20,357 nt of DNA from JAEKLB01 sp050249235 (lineage in GTDB: Bacteria; Actinomycetota; Acidimicrobiia; Acidimicrobiales; CADCSY01), in the NCBI GenBank assembly GCA_050249235.1, contig JBFWQW010000052.1, forward strand, positions 1 through 20,357. Reading direction: 5' to 3'. Shown in pieces: positions 7,191 to 14,804 of the stretch (position 1 is the stretch's first letter; each line of letters starts with the position of its first letter). Under the pieces are notes generated by a model. It was not told the DNA's origin. It saw only the letters and a list, made by a program, of their open reading frames with translations, and searched no databases. A program made the position numbers and the translations under genes.

Positions 7191-7802
7191 CTACTTGGCG
7201 GCCGCCTCGTAGAAGGGGTTCTCGCCCGACGCGTGGTCGGTGACGTCGACCACCTCGCGGATCTCGGGGATGCGGTCCTCGATGGTGGCCTTGATGCCCT
7301 CGGTGAGGGTGAGCTGGGCCAGGCCGCAGCCCTGGCAGCCACCGCCCATGATCACGTAGGCGACGTCGTCCTCGACCCGCTGGAGCTGGGCGAAGCCGCC
7401 GTGCATGGCCAGCGACGGGTTGATCTCCCCGTCGAGCAGCGACTGGAGGCGGTGCTCGACGGAGCCCTCGAGGTGGGTCGTCCCGCCGGCGATCGTGGGC
7501 GAGGGGCGGTTGGGGTTGCGCAGCACCAGGCCGACGGGACCGTCGTGGTCGAGGGTGGCGCCCCGCAGGCGGTCGACCGAGTCCTCGGGCACCAGCACGG
7601 CCAGGCCGTCGACCTCGTCGACCAGGTCGCCCGGCCCGGCGTCGGCGACGCGGTCGAACAGGAGCTCGTAGGCGTACTCGCGGCCACCGTTCCCGAGGCC
7701 GACCACGTCGATGCGCAGGGCCAGGTCGGCGGCGTCGGCCTCGGCGTCGCGGAGCTCGAGGACGACCTTCCGGGCCGACTCGGTGACGGTGACGACGGGC
7801 AT
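7191..7802 (-). CDS. nfuA: NfuA-type Fe-S cluster carrier
   Basis: The 203-residue protein has two parts. Residues 1-105 resemble the cysteine-free, A-type (IscA/HesB-like) domain of NfuA (LRIDVVGLGNGGREYAYELL). Residues 115-190 form a NifU C-terminal domain with the cluster-binding CxxC at Cys156 and Cys159 (MGGGCQGCGLAQLTL). Homologues bind a [4Fe-4S] cluster at a dimer interface and pass it to client enzymes in the cytoplasm. The length matches E. coli NfuA (191). The frame is open 13 codons further upstream, but ATG 7802 is preferred: it matches the family N-terminus and lies 7 bases after a TAGCCT hexamer. It is convergent with dxs and divergent from the FAD oxidoreductase. Later MEP-pathway enzymes IspG and IspH are Fe-S proteins, but a functional link here is only suggestive. 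Confidence 0.93.
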   Translation of the reverse strand: MPVVTVTESARKVVLELRDAEADAADLALRIDVVGLGNGGREYAYELLFDRVADAGPGDLVDEVDGLAVLVPEDSVDRLRGATLDHDGPVGLVLRNPNRPSPTIAGGTTHLEGSVEHRLQSLLDGEINPSLAMHGGFAQLQRVEDDVAYVIMGGGCQGCGLAQLTLTEGIKATIEDRIPEIREVVDVTDHASGENPFYEAAAK

Positions 7803-7809
7803 CGTCCCA

Positions 7810-7815
7810 AGGCTA
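7810..7815 (-). promoter_or_regulatory. Candidate -10 element for a leaderless nfuA mRNA
   Basis: TAGCCT on the minus strand ends 7 bases before the nfuA ATG at 7802, with no Shine-Dalgarno sequence between. It is identical to the hexamers before the thioesterase and alpha/beta hydrolase genes. Confidence 0.5.
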
Positions 7816-7884
7816 GGGGTGCCCGCCGTCCCGTGGCGCACGGGTGGCCTGGCCGGATCGGCCGTGGACCCGGGGCGGTGGTGG

Positions 7885-7890
7885 TACGCA
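7885..7890 (+). promoter_or_regulatory. Weak candidate -10 element for the FAD oxidoreductase
   Basis: TACGCA (followed by T) lies 7 bases before GTG 7898, the same geometry as the other leaderless candidates but with an imperfect last position. The GGGGA between it and the start could alternatively be a weak, very close ribosome binding site. Confidence 0.3.
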
Positions 7891-7897
7891 TGGGGAC

Positions 7898-9310
7898 GTG
7901 GCCCCCACGCTGCAGGCGGCGTACGACGCCGTGGTGGTCGGCAGCGGCCCGAACGGCCTGTCGGCCGCGATCGAGCTGGCCCGCGCCGGGTGCTCGGTGC
8001 TGGTCGTCGAAGCCGGGCCCGAGCCGGGCGGCGGCACCCGCACCCGGGAGCTGACCCTCCCCGGGTTCCGCCACGACGTCTGCTCGGCGATCCACCCCAT
8101 GGGGGCGGCCTCGCCGTTCTTTGCCGACCTGCCCCTCGGCGACCACGGCCTCGAGTGGGTGCACCCCGAGGTGGCCCTGGCCCATCCCCTCGACGACGGC
8201 ACCGCCGGCGTCGTCCATCGTTCGTTCGAGCGGACGGTGGCCGAGCTCGGGCCGGGCTGGCGCCGGGTCTTCGGCCCGCTGGTGGCGGGCTGGCCGGCGC
8301 TGGCCGCCGACCTGCTGCGACCGCCGGTCCGCGTCCCCGCCAGCCCGGTGACCTTCGCCCGCTTCGGCCCCCGGGCCGCGGCCCCGGCGTCGCTGCTCGG
8401 GCGCCTCCTCGGGCGGTCGTCGACCCGGGCGGTGTGGGCCGGGATCGCCGCCCACGCCATCACCTCCCTCGGTCGGCCCCTGTCGTCGGCGGCGGGCGCG
8501 GTCCTGGTCGCGGCCGGCCACGACGCCGGCTGGCCCGCCGCCCGGGGCGGGAGCTCGGCCATCGCCGACGCCCTCGTCGCCCACCTCGAGTCGCTCGGCG
8601 GGACCGTCGAGTGCGGTCGCCCGGTCCGCACGCTGGACGACCTGCCCCGGGCCCGGGCCCTGCTCTTCGACACCACGCCGAGCCAGCTTGTGCGGATCGC
8701 CGGCGACCGGCTGCCCGACGGCGCCTATCGGCGGTTCCGCTACGGCAGCGCGTCCTTCAAGGTCGACTACGCCCTCGACGGGCCGATGCCCTGGACCGCC
8801 GAGGCGGCCCGGTCGGCCGGCACCGTGCACCTCGGCGGCGCGGCCCGGGAGGTCGCCGCGGCCGAGCGGGACGTGGCCGGCGGGCGCATCCCCGAGCGGC
8901 CGATGGTGCTGGTGGCCCAACAGTCGCTGTTCGACGACACCCGTGCGCCCGCGGGCAAGCACACGCTCTGGACGTACTGCCACGTGCCGGCCGGGTCGAC
9001 CGTCGACATGACCGGTCGCATCGAGGCCCAGCTCGACCGCTTCGCCCCCGGTTGGCGCGACCTCGTCCTGGCCCGCTCGGCCTGGGGACCGGCCGAGCTC
9101 GAGGCCCACAACGAGAACTACGTCGGCGGGGACATCGGCGGGGGGGCCACTGACGGGCTGCAGCTCGTCTTCCGCCCCCGCCTCGCCCTCGATCCCTACC
9201 GCACCCCGGCCGAGGGGATCTACCTGTGCTCGGCGTCGACGCCACCCGGCCCCGGCGTCCACGGCATGAGCGGCTACTGGGCCGCCCGCACCGCCCTCGC
9301 CCACCTCTAG
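7898..9310 (+). CDS. FAD-dependent oxidoreductase, phytoene desaturase-like family
   Basis: The 470-residue protein belongs to the COG1233-type phytoene dehydrogenase-related family. An N-terminal Rossmann FAD-binding motif is at about 11-39 (AVVVGSGPNGLSAAIE, acidic Glu38 at the end of the second strand), followed by GGGTRTREL. The C-terminal FAD-contact region reads EGIYLCSASTPPGPGVHGMSG, and residues ALAHL end the protein. Relatives include carotenoid desaturases, but many members have no known substrate, and no other carotenoid gene is in the window. dxs nearby does not prove a carotenoid role. GTG 7898 gives an N-terminus about 10 residues before the Rossmann strand; the frame is open 18 codons upstream. 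A hairpin follows the stop. Confidence 0.88.
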   Translation: MAPTLQAAYDAVVVGSGPNGLSAAIELARAGCSVLVVEAGPEPGGGTRTRELTLPGFRHDVCSAIHPMGAASPFFADLPLGDHGLEWVHPEVALAHPLDDGTAGVVHRSFERTVAELGPGWRRVFGPLVAGWPALAADLLRPPVRVPASPVTFARFGPRAAAPASLLGRLLGRSSTRAVWAGIAAHAITSLGRPLSSAAGAVLVAAGHDAGWPAARGGSSAIADALVAHLESLGGTVECGRPVRTLDDLPRARALLFDTTPSQLVRIAGDRLPDGAYRRFRYGSASFKVDYALDGPMPWTAEAARSAGTVHLGGAAREVAAAERDVAGGRIPERPMVLVAQQSLFDDTRAPAGKHTLWTYCHVPAGSTVDMTGRIEAQLDRFAPGWRDLVLARSAWGPAELEAHNENYVGGDIGGGATDGLQLVFRPRLALDPYRTPAEGIYLCSASTPPGPGVHGMSGYWAARTALAHL

Positions 9311-9312
9311 GA

Positions 9313-9370
9313 CCCCGTTCTCCGTCGACTGAGCGGGGGGTCGTTCCGGCCCGGTCGACAACGAAGGGGG
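9313..9370. terminator. Imperfect hairpin between the FAD oxidoreductase gene and gluQ
   Basis: GTCGAC at 9324-9329 pairs with GTCGAC at 9354-9359. After a 3-base internal mismatch, CTT pairs with GAA (9318-9320/9363-9365), then CCCC (9313-9316) pairs with GGGG (9367-9370). It lies between convergent stops at 9310 and 9382. The left arm CGTTCTCCGTCGAC resembles those of the hairpins at 7103 and 13474. Confidence 0.65.
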
Positions 9371-9381
9371 CGGGAGGGGGT

Positions 9382-10287
9382 TCAGGGGTCGGGGAGGATC
9401 CAGGGGGTGCGGGTGAGGCGGTCCGGGTCGAAGGCGGCGAGGAGGTCGTCGAGCGACGGGTCGTCGGCGGGGTCGCACAGGCCGAGGCTGGCGGCCAGGC
9501 GGGACCGGACGCGGCGCGCGGGCTCGCCGACCGCGGCCCGGTCGGCCAGGCCGACCGCGCCGTGCCGCTTGGCCAGCCGCTCGCCGTCGGGGCCGAGCAC
9601 GAGCGGCACGTGGGCATAGGCGGGCACGGCCAACCCGAGGAGCCCGGCGAGGTGGACCTGGCGGGGCGTGGTGGGCCAGAGGTCGTCGCCCCGGACGACC
9701 TCGCCGACGCCCTGGTCGGCGTCGTCGACGACCACCGCGAGGTTGTAGGCGGGCGTGCCGTCGGCCCGGCGGAGCACGAAGTCGTCGACCTCGACCGCCA
9801 GCCGGCCGAGCAGGCGGTCGACGGCGACGGCCCGGGACCCCTCGGCCCGGAGCCGGAGCGCCGGTCGCCGGCCGGACGCCTCCCGGGCGGCCCGCTCCCC
9901 CGCCGAGAGGTGGCGGCAGGTCCCCGGATAGGCGCCCTCGACCTGCTCGCCGTGCGGGGCCGCCGACGCCTCGGCGACCTCCCGCCGGGTGCAGTAGCAG
10001 GGGTAGGTGCGACCGGCCACGACCAGAGCGGCCAGGGCCTCGTCGTGGCGGTCCCGGCGGTCGGACTGGTGGACGACCGGGCCGTCCCAGTCGAGGCCCA
10101 GGGCGGCCAGGTCGGCGAGGTGCGACGCCACGTGCTCGGCCCGGGCCGCCACCGGGTCGAGGTCCTCGACCCGCAGGAGGAACCGGCTCGACGACGAGCG
10201 GGCGAACAGCCACGCCGCCAGCGCGGTGCGGAGGTTGCCGAGGTGCAACGGGGCGGTCGGGCTCGGGGCGAACCGGCCGGCGGGCAC
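9382..10287 (-). CDS. gluQ: Glutamyl-Q tRNA(Asp) synthetase
   Basis: This truncated glutamyl-tRNA-synthetase paralogue activates glutamate and attaches it to queuosine in tRNA-Asp; it lacks the anticodon-binding domain. The 301-residue length fits. The HIGH-like motif is APSPTAPLHLGN (7-18), and ERLAKRHG is the KMSKS-like loop. The zinc site is complete: C97-x-C99 (YPCYCT) with Y120-x3-C124 (YPGTC), the pattern known for E. coli YadB/GluQ. GTG 10287 places the start just before GRFAPSPT. The frame stays open for thousands of bases upstream, but that is antisense to the next genes. No Shine-Dalgarno sequence is visible. It is divergent from the Gmad2/GerMN gene. Confidence 0.94.
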   Translation of the reverse strand: MPAGRFAPSPTAPLHLGNLRTALAAWLFARSSSSRFLLRVEDLDPVAARAEHVASHLADLAALGLDWDGPVVHQSDRRDRHDEALAALVVAGRTYPCYCTRREVAEASAAPHGEQVEGAYPGTCRHLSAGERAAREASGRRPALRLRAEGSRAVAVDRLLGRLAVEVDDFVLRRADGTPAYNLAVVVDDADQGVGEVVRGDDLWPTTPRQVHLAGLLGLAVPAYAHVPLVLGPDGERLAKRHGAVGLADRAAVGEPARRVRSRLAASLGLCDPADDPSLDDLLAAFDPDRLTRTPWILPDP

Positions 10288-10386
10288 CGTCCCATCGTCG
10301 CAGGGCCGACCGGCACCGCGGCGATCCCGTCGTCCCCCCTTGCGGGTGGGCATGATTCGGATCGGCGAAGGTGGACGGAGGTCCCG

Positions 10387-11619
10387 GTGAGCAGACGCAG
10401 CTGGATCGCCGTGGTCGCGGTCGTGGTGCTGCTGGCCGTCGGTGCTGGCACGGCGTGGCTCACCACGTCCGACGACGACGATGCCGGCGGGGGTCCCGGG
10501 GGTCCCGCCTCGCCGGGCTCGACGACCACCACCCTGCCGCGGGGAGTCACCCCGCTCGACACCACCGCGGTCGTGTGGCCCACCGCCGCGTCCGGCGAGC
10601 GGTTCACCGACCCGGCGGCGGCGGCCCGCAGCTTCGCCACCGACTACCTCGGCTTCGCCGAGCCGGTGGTCGGACCCTTCCGGCGGGGGGCGGACGGCAC
10701 CGGCGACCTCGAGGTCCGGTCGAGGGCCAACGCCCCGACGCCGACGGTCGTCGAGCTGCGCCGGCTCGAGCCGGACGACGACTGGTGGGTGGTCGGCGCC
10801 ACCACGGCGAACATCGAGCTCGAGGAGCCGGAGCCGATCGACGCGATCGCGTCGCCCGTGTCGCTGCGGGGCCGGTCCACCGCGTTCGAGGGCACGGTGC
10901 AGGTCGAGGTCAGGGCCGACGACCGCTCCGAGCCCTTGGCCCGGTCGTTCGTCACCGGCGGCGCCACGGCCGAGCTCGGGCCCTTCGCCGGCGAGATCGC
11001 CTTCGAGTCCCCCGGCGACGCCGCCAACGGTGCCATCGTCCTCGCCATCCACTCGGCCGAGAACGGCCGCCTCGCCGAGGCGACCGTCGTGCGGGTCCGC
11101 TTCGGCGACCGCCAGCCGGAGGCGTCGGAGGCGTCGGAGGCCAGGGTCGGCGCCGCCTGCGACGAGGCGCCGGCCCGCCCACCGCTCGGCGCCGGCCAGA
11201 GCGAGGTGCGGGTCTACTTCACCTGCGGCGACCCCCCGGCGCCGCCCCGGGCGCGGTACCGGATCGTCCCCGCCACCACCGCCCTGCTCCGGGCCGCGCT
11301 CGACCAGCTCGTCGCCGGACCCACCGCGGCCGAGCGGGCCCTCGGCTACCGCTCCTCGTTCTCGGCGGAGACCTTCGGCAGCGTCCGGAGCGTGGACCTC
11401 GATCCCGACGGCGCGGCCACGGTCGACCTCGTCGACCTCCGCAGGCGGCTGGCCGAGGCGGCCACCGGCACCGGCCCGGCCCTGCTGCTGGCCCAGCTCG
11501 ACGCCACCGTCTTCCAGTTCCCGACCGTGTCCTCCGTCGTGTACCGCTTCGAGGGCAGTTGCGAGGACTTCACCGAATGGCTCGGCGCCACCGGCTGCGT
11601 CCCCCGCCAGCGCCCGTAG
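10387..11619 (+). CDS. Membrane-anchored protein with Gmad2 and GerMN domains
   Basis: The 410-residue protein starts at GTG 10387, with GGAGG (10377-10381) 5 bases upstream. Residues 6-25 (WIAVVAVVVLLAVGAGTAWL) form a signal anchor with no lipobox cysteine. A Thr/Gly/Pro linker follows to about residue 55. Residues about 150-240 resemble the immunoglobulin-like Gmad2 domain of spore-germination proteins (SPVSLRGRSTAFEGTVQVEV). Residues about 272-390 resemble a GerMN domain (LLRAALDQLVAGPTAAER, then VRSVDLDPDGAATVDL). Three cysteines (258, 280, 392) plus C404 could form disulfides outside the cell. In actinobacteria GerMN domains also occur in LpqB-like envelope proteins, so sporulation is not implied. 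A small 9-base repeat encodes EASEASEA near 246-252. Function unknown; a hairpin follows the gene. Confidence 0.85.
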   Translation: MSRRSWIAVVAVVVLLAVGAGTAWLTTSDDDDAGGGPGGPASPGSTTTTLPRGVTPLDTTAVVWPTAASGERFTDPAAAARSFATDYLGFAEPVVGPFRRGADGTGDLEVRSRANAPTPTVVELRRLEPDDDWWVVGATTANIELEEPEPIDAIASPVSLRGRSTAFEGTVQVEVRADDRSEPLARSFVTGGATAELGPFAGEIAFESPGDAANGAIVLAIHSAENGRLAEATVVRVRFGDRQPEASEASEARVGAACDEAPARPPLGAGQSEVRVYFTCGDPPAPPRARYRIVPATTALLRAALDQLVAGPTAAERALGYRSSFSAETFGSVRSVDLDPDGAATVDLVDLRRRLAEAATGTGPALLLAQLDATVFQFPTVSSVVYRFEGSCEDFTEWLGATGCVPRQRP

Positions 11620-11627
11620 GCCGCCCT

Positions 11628-11670
11628 TCCTGCACCGCCGAGGACTCCTGCGGTCGTCGGCGATGCAGGA
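11628..11670. terminator. Hairpin terminator after the Gmad2/GerMN gene
   Basis: TCCTGCACCGCCGA (11628-11641) pairs with TCGGCGATGCAGGA (11657-11670), 13 of 14 positions, with a 15-base loop. It begins 9 bases after the stop and ends about 50 bases before the ABC ATPase start, suggesting the exporter genes are a separate transcription unit. Confidence 0.75.
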
Positions 11671-11722
11671 CGAGGGAGTCGGCGCGTCACCCGGCCGGAC
11701 CGGCCCGGCCGTCAGTCCGGGC

Positions 11723-12670
11723 ATGGGCGCAGTGATCGAGATCGAAGGGCTCCGCAAGGAGTACCGGCGGCGGGGTGGGCGGTCGGTGGCCGTCGACGGG
11801 CTCGACCTGACCGTGCCCGAGGGCGGCGTGTTCGGGTTCTGCGGCCCGAACGGGTCGGGCAAGACCACCACCATCCGGTGCCTGCTCGGGCTGGTCCGAC
11901 CCAGCGGCGGGCGGCTCCGGCTCCTCGGCCGGCCTGTCCCGGGCGGCCTGGCGGACGCGGCCCGCTCGGTCGGCGCCATCGTCGAAGCGCCGGCCATGTT
12001 CCCCACCATGACGGGGCGGGAGAACCTCCGGCTCCTCGGCGCCATCGACGGGATCCCGCCGGCGAGGGTCGACGACCTCCTCGACGAGCTCGGCCTGGCC
12101 GCGGCGGCCGGCGACGCGGTGCGGAAGTACTCGCTCGGGATGCGACAGCGGCTCGGGCTGGCCGCCGCCCTCCTCAAGGACCCGGCCCTGGTCGTGCTCG
12201 ACGAGCCCGCCAACGGCCTCGACCCGGCCGGCATCGCCCAGGTCCGGGTGCTCCTGCGCCGCCTCGGCGCCGAGGGCCGCACCGTGTTCGTGTCGAGCCA
12301 CCAGCTGCAGGAGGTCGAGGTGACCTGCGACCGGGTGGCCATCCTCTCCCGGGGGCGGCTGGTCGAGACCGGACCGGTGGCCGACGTGCTCGGCGCGCCG
12401 GCCGTCTTGGCCCGCGTCGCCGACCCGGCCGCCGGGTTGGAGGCGCTCGGTCGGGCCGGCCTGGCCGCCGTCGTCGACGGGGACCACCTCCGGGTGGACC
12501 TCCACCCCGACCGGTCGGAGGAGGTGAGCCGGGCCCTGGGCGCGCGGGGCCTCTGGGTGCGCGAGCTCCGACCCGTCCGCCGGTCACTGGAGGAGCGCTT
12601 CTTCGAGCTCACCGGCGACGCCGGGCCGGAGCCCGGCGAGGCCGTCGAGCGGGAGGCGGTGCCGGCATGA
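11723..12670 (+). CDS. ABC transporter ATP-binding protein
   Basis: The 315-residue ATPase of an ABC-2-type exporter has Walker A GPNGSGKT at 41-48, signature YSLGMRQRLGLA from 136, Walker B ALVVLDEP at 155-162 and an H-loop histidine His193 (VSSHQL). The D-loop NGLDPAG is normal. Residues after about 220 form the C-terminal extension seen in antibiotic/peptide exporter and gliding-type ATPases. It acts on the cytoplasmic face with the permease encoded next. ATG 11723 (MGAVIEIEGL) is preferred; an in-frame ATG at 11663 lies inside the terminator hairpin and would add residues unlike the family. No clear ribosome binding site is seen. The substrate is unknown. The stop overlaps the permease ATG as ATGA. 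Confidence 0.95.
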   Translation: MGAVIEIEGLRKEYRRRGGRSVAVDGLDLTVPEGGVFGFCGPNGSGKTTTIRCLLGLVRPSGGRLRLLGRPVPGGLADAARSVGAIVEAPAMFPTMTGRENLRLLGAIDGIPPARVDDLLDELGLAAAAGDAVRKYSLGMRQRLGLAAALLKDPALVVLDEPANGLDPAGIAQVRVLLRRLGAEGRTVFVSSHQLQEVEVTCDRVAILSRGRLVETGPVADVLGAPAVLARVADPAAGLEALGRAGLAAVVDGDHLRVDLHPDRSEEVSRALGARGLWVRELRPVRRSLEERFFELTGDAGPEPGEAVEREAVPA

Positions 12671-13473
12671 GGCTGCTGGGGGTGGAGATCCGCCGCTCGC
12701 TGCACCGGCGGGTCGTGTGGACGCTCGTGCTGCTGGCCCTCGCCCTGTGCGGGACGACCGGCGTGATCGCCTTCGCCACGAGCGGTGCGACGACACCGGC
12801 CGAGCTGGCCGAGGAGGTGCACCCGGCGGCCATGGCGACCTGGTCCGACCTGGCCGGCGACGGCGCCCTCACCATCGCCGCCCTCTTCCTGCTGCTCGGC
12901 GGCCTGTTCGGGGGCGCGTCGGTGGCGGGAGCCGAGTGGCGGGCCGGCACGATCACCACGCTCCTCACCTGGGAGCCCCGCCGGGCGCGGGCGCATCTGG
13001 CCCGGCTCGGCGCCTGCGCCGCCTGCGCGGCGGGGATCGCCTGGTTGCTGCAGGTGGTCTACCTGTCGTCCCTGCTCCCCGCCGTCCTGGCCCACGGCAC
13101 GGCGGACGGCGTCGACGGCGCCTGGTGGACGGGGCTGGCGCTGGCCACGCTCCGGGTGTCGGTGCTGACGGCGGCGGCGGCCGTGCTCGGCGCGTCGCTG
13201 GCGACGGTCGGCCGCAACACCGCCTTCGGGGTGATGGCCGTCTTCGGCTGGCTCACGGTCGGCGAGGGACTGCTGCGGGGGCTGCGGCCGTCGATCACCC
13301 CCCACCTCCTGGCCGAGAACATCGGCACCGTCCTCACCTGGGCCCGGCTCGACGCCGGGACCGCGTCACGGACGCCGGTCGTGGCCGCGGCCGCCCTCGG
13401 CACCTACGCCACGGTGGTCGTCCTCGCCGGCCTGGCCGGCTTCGTCCGCCGCGACGTGGCCGCCGCCACCTGA
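12667..13473 (+). CDS. ABC-2 type transporter permease
   Basis: The 268-residue integral membrane protein has about six hydrophobic segments (roughly 17-37, 68-88, 112-141, 158-180, 186-204 and 238-260). The GAEWRAGTITTLLTWEPRR stretch at 88-106 is typical of ABC-2 permeases after the second helix. ATG 12667 overlaps the ATPase stop (ATGA), giving translational coupling and marking the two as one exporter. Substrate unknown: lipids, peptides and drugs are all possible for this class. A hairpin follows the stop directly. Confidence 0.92.
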   Translation: MRLLGVEIRRSLHRRVVWTLVLLALALCGTTGVIAFATSGATTPAELAEEVHPAAMATWSDLAGDGALTIAALFLLLGGLFGGASVAGAEWRAGTITTLLTWEPRRARAHLARLGACAACAAGIAWLLQVVYLSSLLPAVLAHGTADGVDGAWWTGLALATLRVSVLTAAAAVLGASLATVGRNTAFGVMAVFGWLTVGEGLLRGLRPSITPHLLAENIGTVLTWARLDAGTASRTPVVAAAALGTYATVVVLAGLAGFVRRDVAAAT

Positions 13474-13526
13474 CCGTTCCTTGTCGACCCGGCGGGGGTT
13501 GATCCGCACGAGTCGGCAAGGACGGG
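13474..13526. terminator. Hairpin between the ABC permease and LLM genes
   Basis: TCCTTGTCGACCCG (13478-13491) pairs with CGAGTCGGCAAGGA (13509-13522) along all 14 positions if two G-U pairs are allowed. It starts right after the permease stop and lies before the convergent LLM stop at 13537. Its left arm CGTTCCTTGTCGAC is close to those of the hairpins at 7103 and 9313. Confidence 0.75.
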
Positions 13527-13536
13527 ATGGGGCGGC

Positions 13537-14364
13537 TCAGCGGGAGGTGACGATGGCGTGGAGCGCCTCGACCGAGCGCAGCCAGCTGTCGAGGTCCCGC
13601 TGGGCCGGGACGCCGACGACGTGGGTGAAGCCCAGCTCGAGGTAGTCGTCGAGCTGGCGGCGCACGACGTCGGCGTCGGTGGCGAGGCCGTCCCAGTCGG
13701 TGCGGGCCGACAGGACGAACGACGGCTCCGGGCGCAGGGCCCGGACGGCGGCGGCCACCGGCGCCAGCTGCTCGGGGGAGCCGAGCCCGTGCCAGCCGTC
13801 GCCCTTCGACGCGGCCCGCTGCACCGCGGCCGCCGACGAGCCCCCGACGAGGATTGGCACCCGGCGGGTGGGCTGGGGCAGCACCACCAGGTCGACCAGC
13901 TCGAACGATGCACCCGTGAAGTTGGTGGGGCGCTCCTCCCAGCAGGCCCGGAGGGCGTCGATGGCCTCGTCGGTCCGGGCCCCCCGCTCGTCGTAGGGCA
14001 CGCCCAGGCCGGCGAACTCCTCCTTCGTCCACCCCACGCCGATGCCGACCGTGAGCCGGCCGGCCGAGAGCACGTCGAGCGTGGCGAGGGCCTTGGCCAG
14101 GTGCAGCGGGCGGCGGTACCCCCCGATGAGGACGCTGGTGCCGATGCCGACGGTCGTGGTGGCGGCGGCCGCCCAGGTGAGGGTGATGATCGGCTCGAAC
14201 AGGTAGGGCGCCGGATACGGGTTGGCGGCCGGCACGGCGAGGTGGTCGCTCACCCACACGTCGGCGAGGCCGAGCTCCTCGGCCTGCCTGGCGCACCTCG
14301 ACACCGCCTCGGCACCCGCGGCCCGGCCGTACTGGGGCAGATGGACCCCGAGCGACACGGTCAC
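13537..14364 (-). CDS. LLM-class (F420-dependent type) oxidoreductase
   Basis: The 275-residue protein is a luciferase-like monooxygenase-family TIM barrel. Visible signatures are the LGVHLPQYG start, DVWVSDHLAVP, TVGIGTSVLI, GRLTVGIGVGWTKEEF and VPILVGGSSAAAVQRAA. Actinobacterial members of this subfamily (HLPQYG start, about 275-300 residues) are usually coenzyme F420-dependent, but the cofactor cannot be proved from sequence. GTG 14364 is chosen because it overlaps the stop of the upstream gene (GTGA) and matches the family N-terminus. The frame runs further upstream only as a shadow. It is the last gene of the minus-strand operon with the small unknown protein and the acyl-CoA dehydrogenase, suggesting action on an acyl-CoA-linked or lipid-derived substrate (inference). 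Confidence 0.9.
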   Translation of the reverse strand: MTVSLGVHLPQYGRAAGAEAVSRCARQAEELGLADVWVSDHLAVPAANPYPAPYLFEPIITLTWAAAATTTVGIGTSVLIGGYRRPLHLAKALATLDVLSAGRLTVGIGVGWTKEEFAGLGVPYDERGARTDEAIDALRACWEERPTNFTGASFELVDLVVLPQPTRRVPILVGGSSAAAVQRAASKGDGWHGLGSPEQLAPVAAAVRALRPEPSFVLSARTDWDGLATDADVVRRQLDDYLELGFTHVVGVPAQRDLDSWLRSVEALHAIVTSR

Positions 14365-14795
14365 GGCCGGCCCGCCGCCTGCTCGTCGGCCCAGGCTTGC
14401 CCGGCCGCCAGGGCGGCGTCGAGGGTGGGCGCGTCCCGGCCCCGTCGGCGCAGGTCGACGGCCCGCTCGACCTCGTCGGCCGGTGTCCCCTGCCCGGCCA
14501 TGAAGGCGCCGAACGCGTCGAGGTCGCGGGCGAGGGCGGCGGCCAGGCCCGGGGTGGCGTCGAGCGACGACCGGGTGGTGAGCTCGCCGCCCAGGGCGAA
14601 GCGGGCCTCGAAGGCCGAGCGGGCGTCGGCGTCGGCCGCCTCCCACACGATCAGCATCGAGCGGGGCTGCGTGTCGAGGTAGTACCAGCCCCGCAGGACC
14701 ACACCGGCGGGCGCCGGCCCCTGCCACAGCGCGGCCAGCCAGGGCCCCGACCGGGCGGGGTCGGGTCGGAACTCGGAGACGAAGACCGTCTGCAC
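14361..14795 (-). CDS. Small uncharacterised protein, middle gene of the ACAD-LLM operon
   Basis: The 144-residue soluble protein has no signal peptide, no cysteines and no recognised catalytic motif. The N-terminal half (MQTVFVSEFRPDP, then VVLRGWYYLDTQPRSMLIVWEA) alternates strands and helix in a way that recalls a ferredoxin-like or dimeric alpha-beta-barrel fold. The C-terminal half is helical and Ala-rich. This fold idea is weak. GTG 14795 lies 9 bases after the acyl-CoA dehydrogenase stop, and its own stop overlaps the LLM start (GTGA). The gene is therefore almost certainly real and co-translated with both enzymes. It could be an accessory or detoxifying partner; no function is assigned. 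Confidence 0.82.
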   Translation of the reverse strand: MQTVFVSEFRPDPARSGPWLAALWQGPAPAGVVLRGWYYLDTQPRSMLIVWEAADADARSAFEARFALGGELTTRSSLDATPGLAAALARDLDAFGAFMAGQGTPADEVERAVDLRRRGRDAPTLDAALAAGQAWADEQAAGRP

Positions 14796-14804
14796 GGCGC
14801 CGGC

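Noticed and set aside
7898..9310. Naming the FAD oxidoreductase as a carotenoid gene (crtI)
   Set aside because: The family is broad, and no phytoene synthase or other carotenoid gene is present; nearness to dxs is not sufficient.
11663..11722. Earlier ATG start for the ABC ATPase
   Set aside because: It lies within the terminator hairpin and adds 20 residues with no family resemblance.
9382..13305. A 1307-codon open frame on the minus strand
   Set aside because: Only the last 301 codons (gluQ) match a protein family. The rest is antisense to the Gmad2/GerMN and ABC genes and low-complexity; high GC leaves few stops.
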